Origin: Thermoflexales bacterium
GTDB lineage: Bacteria > Chloroflexota > Anaerolineae > Fen-1058
Assembly (NCBI GenBank): GCA_016931085.1
Contig: JAFGFO010000088.1
Span: 1 to 36,038, forward strand
DNA: 36,038 nt
Direction of reading: 5' to 3'
Shown here: positions 30,565 through 36,038 of the stretch, in pieces
How positions within the stretch are numbered: the stretch's first letter is position 1
Layout of the letters: each line of letters begins with the position of its first letter
Notes under the pieces: generated by a model
What the model saw: only the letters and a program-made list of their open reading frames with translations
What the model was told of the DNA's origin: nothing
Databases searched by the model: none
Program-made: the position numbers and the translations under genes

Positions 30565-32261
30565 ACAACCCATCCAATCCCGTTACCCGCGTGGCAGCCG
30601 AAGCGCGCCGCAATTTGGGCAAAAGGCTCACCAACATCCAGCGGCGGGCTCGAATCCGTTCTCGATTGCAGTCGAGCAGATTAGTCGAGGCGCCGGATCA
30701 AGCTGGCACCCAATCCAGCCCGGCCATCCCATCGACGAGCGACGAGCGACAAGCGACGAGCAACGAGCTCCTGGTTAACGTTCGTCCAGAGCAAGTGCAA
30801 GCCCAAGAGTTTTACACCTATCAATTGATCGCATCTGCCGGCCCTCAGACGCGCGCGATCGATCCCCCGTCTGGGGAGGTGGGGGTCCAAATTCCTTACG
30901 ATGGCTTTCGCCACTTTCCGCGCGAGGCAGCCGGGCGACTGGAAAAGCAACTGGCCGGTGCAGGCAGCGGCTCGGTCGAGGGCCAGGCCGGTTGGCTGGC
31001 GTTGAGCGCGGCACTGGACTGGGCCGGTGACTGGAGCCGTCCCTTGGGCGTCGAGACCGTGCCGGTGACGATTCCACTGCGAGGCGAAAAGCTTCTCAGT
31101 GCTGAAGGCTGGATCGCCGACGAAGTGCGAGCCGTGGCGGACTATAACTATACGCCGGACAATTTGCCCTTCTGGCCGCTAAGCCTCGACGTGCAAGTCT
31201 GTGACGATGTGCCGGTGCCTGTGGAGAGTTCGCGGCAAGGCGCGTGGCAAATGCAGCCTGGGCAACTGGTGATGGACCTGATGGTGAGCGCCTATATTCC
31301 CACCGCGTTGTGCACACCGGATAAGAGGATCGAGGTTGAAATGGAGCGCATGGAGCTGGATTGGCCGACGACGGCGGCGGCGTGGCAGTTGGATATCAGC
31401 CAGGTAGATAGTTCAAGCTCAACCGTAGGTGGGCATCTCTATGCCCGCCCGCCCGCGCCGGACAGCTCGTCCCCTGATGGAGCAGACGCGCGGCGGGTGA
31501 GCTGGCGCTACAACCCAGACCGGGCTGCGGTGGAGCTGCGCGGCGTGCGAGCGCGCCGCGGCGATCCAGACCCCGGTTCTCCGCTGACGCCCTATCGCTG
31601 CCACTTGCGCCTAGTACTGCGCTCACCCGGCCAGGTCATCGCCAAAGGCGAGCTAAGCGGCGGCGTCCGTTTGCGCCTGGAGGGCGTGCTCCTCAGCGGG
31701 CGAGAGATCGCCTGGATCGAGGCCACCGGCTATCGCAGGGGGAAAGCGGGGCAGAAAACGCTTCTAGAAGCCTCCTTTACAGCGCCGCTCAACCAACGGC
31801 TCAGTTGTCGCCAGACGATGACTTGCCAGCGTTGGTATTTTCCAGGCATAAGCTTATCGGTGGATCGCATGGCCGACATAGCCGCCGCCCTGCACGACCT
31901 GGGCTACCAGGTCAGGCAACATACCATGTCTGAAGCTGCGTCTGGCCAACTGGCCGCCACGCGCCTGGTGTCGCTCGCCGACGGCGAACTCGCCACGCTG
32001 CACATGCAGCTCTTGGCCGAGTACATCCCGCTGCTTCAGGCCGGCCGTGAGGCAGCGCAGCGCGCAGGTGCAGATGTCTCAGGGAACGGCGCGCAAGCTG
32101 AAACGACCCAGCCGCGCCGGCCGGCGGACAAAGGTATCGGCAGCCTGGTCATCCATGCCCAGGGACAACTGCAAGGGCCTGCCAGCATCATAGCATTGGA
32201 CCTGAATCGGCTGATGACGATGCTCAAAAAGCGCCTGGCAGCCGTGGCAGACACACAGTAG
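30561..32261 (+). CDS. Uncharacterised protein of the zinc-finger gene cluster, beta-rich
   Basis: The 566-residue protein starts at ATG 30561 after AGGAAGGT, overlapping the upstream stop codon. I do not recognise the family. There is no signal peptide or membrane helix. Residues 1-40 are very basic (RVAAEARRNLGKRLTNIQRR). A heptamer tract then encodes TSDERQATSNE. The rest alternates short hydrophobic strands, suggesting beta sandwiches, and ends with a helix (LDLNRLMTMLKKRLAAV). Parts resemble the downstream 670-residue protein: PVPVE followed by hydrophobic strands and an E-M-x2-[IM]-E pattern, and near the C-termini QGQLQGPAS against QGQVFDQAS. They may be paralogous in this region and could assemble together. 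Confidence 0.7.
   Translation: MNNPSNPVTRVAAEARRNLGKRLTNIQRRARIRSRLQSSRLVEAPDQAGTQSSPAIPSTSDERQATSNELLVNVRPEQVQAQEFYTYQLIASAGPQTRAIDPPSGEVGVQIPYDGFRHFPREAAGRLEKQLAGAGSGSVEGQAGWLALSAALDWAGDWSRPLGVETVPVTIPLRGEKLLSAEGWIADEVRAVADYNYTPDNLPFWPLSLDVQVCDDVPVPVESSRQGAWQMQPGQLVMDLMVSAYIPTALCTPDKRIEVEMERMELDWPTTAAAWQLDISQVDSSSSTVGGHLYARPPAPDSSSPDGADARRVSWRYNPDRAAVELRGVRARRGDPDPGSPLTPYRCHLRLVLRSPGQVIAKGELSGGVRLRLEGVLLSGREIAWIEATGYRRGKAGQKTLLEASFTAPLNQRLSCRQTMTCQRWYFPGISLSVDRMADIAAALHDLGYQVRQHTMSEAASGQLAATRLVSLADGELATLHMQLLAEYIPLLQAGREAAQRAGADVSGNGAQAETTQPRRPADKGIGSLVIHAQGQLQGPASIIALDLNRLMTMLKKRLAAVADTQ
30735..30769 (+). repeat. In-frame heptamer tract inside the uncharacterised gene
   Basis: Five 7-bp units run without gaps: ACGAGCG twice, then ACAAGCG, ACGAGCA and ACGAGCT. 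The frame stays open through the tract. It lies in a low-complexity region between the basic N-terminus and the beta-rich body. Confidence 0.9.
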
Positions 32262-32271
32262 GAGAAGTGAT

Positions 32272-34284
32272 ATGGAGCTTTCATGGCTTCAGGCAGCTCA
32301 ATCTAGCCTTCACGAACAAGGCAACCAGGCGCGCTGCTACGTGTGCGGTTCACCCGAGCTGGCCGTGGTCTGCCATCACTGCGGCCGGCCGATGTGCAAA
32401 CGGCACGGGCCGGTCGAGCCGTGGGCGTATCGCTTGCCCCTGGTGGGGCGACTCGTCGAGAAGGGCGAGTTTTCCTCTCCGACGTCGGGCGTGTGGCCGC
32501 TGAGCCAGGCCAGGCCGGCCCATTGCAAACTGCACGCGCACAGCAAACCAGCCTACAAGCACCTGATGATTGTGCCAGGCATAGTGATATTGGCGCTTGG
32601 ATTGTGGCTGCTGGCGATCACCTTGATCGGCCTGGGCACGTGTATGGCGCGCCCACCGGCACCCCTCGAAGCTCGTCCAGGCGATACAGCCGCTCAACTG
32701 AGCCCCGTCGAGGCGCTGCGTGACCCGGACGTTTACCAGGGGTTGGCGGCCGAGCGCTGTTACCAGCCAGCGTTGGTGCGCCGGCTATGGCAAGTGCTGC
32801 GCGCATGGCTGATCGTGTTATTGGGCGCACTGACCACGACCATAGGCGTGTTCCTGGACCGCCGGCAAGCCGCCGCCGAATTGGCCGGCGCAGGGGCGGC
32901 CACCTTCTCGCCGGGCGTCATCCTCTCTGGCGATCGGATCACCGCCGATTCGGCCCACGGCTATCCGCCTGTGCCGCTCGGGCCTGTGGCGGACCGCATC
33001 GAAATTCGTGAAACGCTGCTGGCCCAGCTCAAGCTGGACGAGGAAGGCCACTCAACTGTCCTGCTTCGAGCGCCTCTGCAAGGGGAGATCGATCCCGGCC
33101 TGCGTTTCACCACCTTGGACCGGCAGCGCCTCGAGACCTATCGCGCGAGTTACGGCCTTGGAGAACAAGACTTTGTCGCGTTTCGCGCCGGCTACCTGGT
33201 GTTGGCCGGCCGGCCGCTGCTTCATTTTGCCGTGCGCCCTAGCCGCCGGACCATGTTCTGGCTGAGCGGGCAAGCGAACGAACATCCCTACCTGGCTGGC
33301 GATGAGCGAGCGCCGGCCAGTTGGCCCATAACGTGGCGTTACACGGTGCCCTTAGAGGGCGAAAATGGAGACGGCTGGGATCACGTCCCCCTGCGCCTGG
33401 TACCCGTGCCGGTGGAAATGGGCAACGCTCGCCGCTTGCAGATAGAGCTTCAATTCAACCCAGCCCACTTCCCCCTGCTCGAGCCTGGGCAGGTGCTCGT
33501 CCTGGAAGAGATGCTGATCGAGGTGGACAAGGCCAGCCTGGGCCGCCCTCAATTGATGGGCGTCACCGCAGGCGCAGCGACAGGCGTGAGCACCGAAGAC
33601 GAGTCCACTTTCCAGTTGGAATGGTGCGGGCTGCAATTTCCCGTCACGGAGGGGATCATGCGCCTCCACCTGCCTGAAATCCAATTCGGACAGCCAGTTC
33701 AGTCCGACGCCCATTTGAAAGGGCGCCTGCGCCTGCGGGTACCAGCCCTGCGCTCTGGCTTGAGCGGCGTGCGTTACTTTTCGGCCCTGGGCTATCCGGT
33801 GGAGGACAAAGCCGCGCCTCACAGGCCCCTCCCCTCGCGAGGCAACACCTACCTGGAAGTGGACTTTGACCTGGCGTTGGCGCAATTGCCCCAGGCTGAG
33901 CTGCTCAGCCTGAACTGGACGACGAACGCGCAGGGCGCTCCGGCTGTAACGCAACTGCGCCGCTTGCTGGATAGACTGAACACCGAGCCGGCCAACGGCG
34001 GCCCGGCTCAAGACACGTATTTGCGGCAGGTTTTCGAAAGCCCACCACCAGCCTGGAGGCAAGGCGACAGTTCAAAGCGCTGGCATTGGGACGTGTGGGG
34101 ACGCCGCTATCACCAGGCGCTGCCAGTCGACTTTCACATGGTGGTGTATGGGGAAGAGGACGCGGACAAGAAAAGTCGGGTCGAGGTCTCGGTCCAGGGC
34201 CAGGTCTTTGACCAGGCCAGCCAGCAAGCGGTGGACAACACCTTGACCGAGCTTCGGCAGCGGATCATTGAAGCGATGGTGTGA
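32272..34284 (+). CDS. Uncharacterised zinc-finger membrane protein, beta-rich
   Basis: The 670-residue protein begins 10 bp after the previous stop codon, with GGAG at 32261-32264. The N-terminus is a B-box-like cross-brace finger: Cys22, Cys25, Cys34, Cys37, Cys42 and His45 (CYVCG, CHHCGRPMCKRH), with further ligands His84, Cys85, His88 and His90. Two membrane helices follow (about 99-122 and 177-195). The remaining 470 residues look beta-rich and soluble, ending in a helix (NTLTELRQRIIEAMV). Topology predicts the finger and large domain on the same side, probably cytoplasmic. The small gene downstream has a closely similar finger. Function is unknown; a membrane scaffold or signalling role is a guess. 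Confidence 0.75.
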   Translation: MELSWLQAAQSSLHEQGNQARCYVCGSPELAVVCHHCGRPMCKRHGPVEPWAYRLPLVGRLVEKGEFSSPTSGVWPLSQARPAHCKLHAHSKPAYKHLMIVPGIVILALGLWLLAITLIGLGTCMARPPAPLEARPGDTAAQLSPVEALRDPDVYQGLAAERCYQPALVRRLWQVLRAWLIVLLGALTTTIGVFLDRRQAAAELAGAGAATFSPGVILSGDRITADSAHGYPPVPLGPVADRIEIRETLLAQLKLDEEGHSTVLLRAPLQGEIDPGLRFTTLDRQRLETYRASYGLGEQDFVAFRAGYLVLAGRPLLHFAVRPSRRTMFWLSGQANEHPYLAGDERAPASWPITWRYTVPLEGENGDGWDHVPLRLVPVPVEMGNARRLQIELQFNPAHFPLLEPGQVLVLEEMLIEVDKASLGRPQLMGVTAGAATGVSTEDESTFQLEWCGLQFPVTEGIMRLHLPEIQFGQPVQSDAHLKGRLRLRVPALRSGLSGVRYFSALGYPVEDKAAPHRPLPSRGNTYLEVDFDLALAQLPQAELLSLNWTTNAQGAPAVTQLRRLLDRLNTEPANGGPAQDTYLRQVFESPPPAWRQGDSSKRWHWDVWGRRYHQALPVDFHMVVYGEEDADKKSRVEVSVQGQVFDQASQQAVDNTLTELRQRIIEAMV

Positions 34285-34293
34285 GGTTTTGTT

Positions 34294-34330
34294 CCTCGCC
34301 CCGCGTTCGCAAGGCGAACGACGGGAGAGG
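34294..34330. repeat. Palindromic intergenic repeat
   Basis: CGTTCGC (34304-34310) and GCGAACG (34314-34320) form a 7-bp stem over AAG, inside imperfect flanking arms (CCTCGCCCCG against CGGGAGAGG). The sequence continues GGCAAGGGTGAGGGG, and GAGGGG serves as the ribosome-binding site of the next gene. Confidence 0.65.
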
Positions 34331-34350
34331 GCAAGGGTGAGGGGTGCACG

Positions 34351-34704
34351 ATGCAAAACACAGCTCAAATTCACACGAGCAGCCTGGTGCTTGGGCCGGT
34401 AGAGCGCTTGGCCCGCCGGCTTGGCCAGGGCATTGACAGCGCCGTGCGCGGCTTGGCGAGCCAGGCCGGCTTTGCCAGGCGCACGGCTGTTGCCCGCTCT
34501 CGATCGCGCCTGCGCACGCACAGGCCGGAAGCCGGCCTGTGGGTCCTGTGCGCCTCTTGCGGCACGGCGCACGAGCTGGAGGCGGTCTGCTATCGCTGCG
34601 GTGCGCCACTGTGCAGCGACACCCGTCACTGCCGTCTGAGTCGCTACCACGCTCAACTGGGCCGGCGGGTCGTATGCTGCGCGGCCTGCGCTGACCAACC
34701 TTGA
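34351..34704 (+). CDS. Small zinc-finger protein related to the upstream membrane protein's finger
   Basis: The 117-residue protein has a basic helical N-terminal half (VERLARRLGQGIDSAVRGL). The C-terminal finger is Cys67, Cys70, Cys80, Cys83, Cys88, His93 and Cys94, with further His100, Cys109, Cys110 and Cys113. Spacing C-x2-C-x9-C-x2-C-G-x-P-x-C nearly copies the N-terminus of the preceding protein (x8 in place of x9; CGRPMC against CGAPLC). No membrane helix is seen. It is last in the cluster, 66 bp after the previous gene. It may pair or compete with the membrane finger. The family is not recognised. Confidence 0.7.
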   Translation: MQNTAQIHTSSLVLGPVERLARRLGQGIDSAVRGLASQAGFARRTAVARSRSRLRTHRPEAGLWVLCASCGTAHELEAVCYRCGAPLCSDTRHCRLSRYHAQLGRRVVCCAACADQP

Positions 34705-34728
34705 CAATCTCCTCACTTGCGCTATACT
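34701..34728 (+). promoter_or_regulatory. Strong promoter for proS
   Basis: TTGACA (34701-34706) and TATACT (34723-34728) are separated by 16 bp. The -35 box overlaps the stop codon of the small zinc-finger gene. Transcription from about 34735 gives a leader near 225 nt that contains a whole MITE-like repeat. Confidence 0.7.
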
Positions 34729-34730
34729 AG

Positions 34731-36038
<1,308 letters not shown>

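Overview
The window is a GC-rich chromosomal segment, most probably from an uncultured member of the Chloroflexota (Anaerolineae-like). The basis is indirect: secreted proteins with Thr-Pro-rich linkers, a secreted FnIII-like protein ending in a short YIPLALKNK tail, an archaeal/eukaryotic-type ProRS, tandem alkaline-phosphatase-superfamily paralogues, an rpsF-ssb-rpsR cluster not followed by rplI, and many short palindromic intergenic repeats. No plasmid, prophage, IS transposase, CRISPR, rRNA or tRNA gene was found.

Layout. 1-4629: a DUF4405-like membrane protein with an internal twin-arginine motif and Cys-rich tail, then two overlapping alkaline-phosphatase-superfamily hydrolases. 4658-6224 (minus strand): peptidyl-tRNA hydrolase and an anchored secreted beta-domain protein. 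6525-7697: an ECF sigma factor and a small tail-anchored protein that may be its anti-sigma factor, separated by a 118-bp MITE-like repeat. 7756-12479: a FabH with an unusual C-terminal extension, and a 1123-residue sensor histidine kinase. 12664-15216: rpsF, ssb, rpsR and a membrane-anchored parvulin-type foldase. 15353-19540: a 1395-residue secreted repeat protein. 19574-21711: xpt and guaA, consecutive enzymes for XMP and GMP. 21753-23354 (minus strand): a GH13 alpha-glucosidase. 23591-26740: a fibre-like protein with two YadA-head-like repeat blocks, HxH stalk motifs, an S74 self-cleaving chaperone and a C-terminal membrane helix. 26755-28120: CorA with a long leader. 28179-34704: a FemAB-family protein, an anchored type-1 periplasmic-binding-protein-like gene and three genes of unknown function, two of which carry related zinc fingers. 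34959 to the end: proS, cut by the window edge.

Two repeat phenomena run through the segment. One is a MITE-like palindromic element: two 118-bp copies in opposite orientation, about 97% identical by eye, plus a diverged third copy; all share an identical 43-nt core. The other is a set of short tracts with a strict 7-bp period at nine loci. Unit sequence differs between loci, and four tracts lie inside reading frames.

The best candidate for an undescribed system is the gene group at 29350-34704. The best candidates for undescribed regulation are the corA leader and the ribosome-binding-site hairpin at 1299-1325. All assignments come from reading the sequence; no database search was run.
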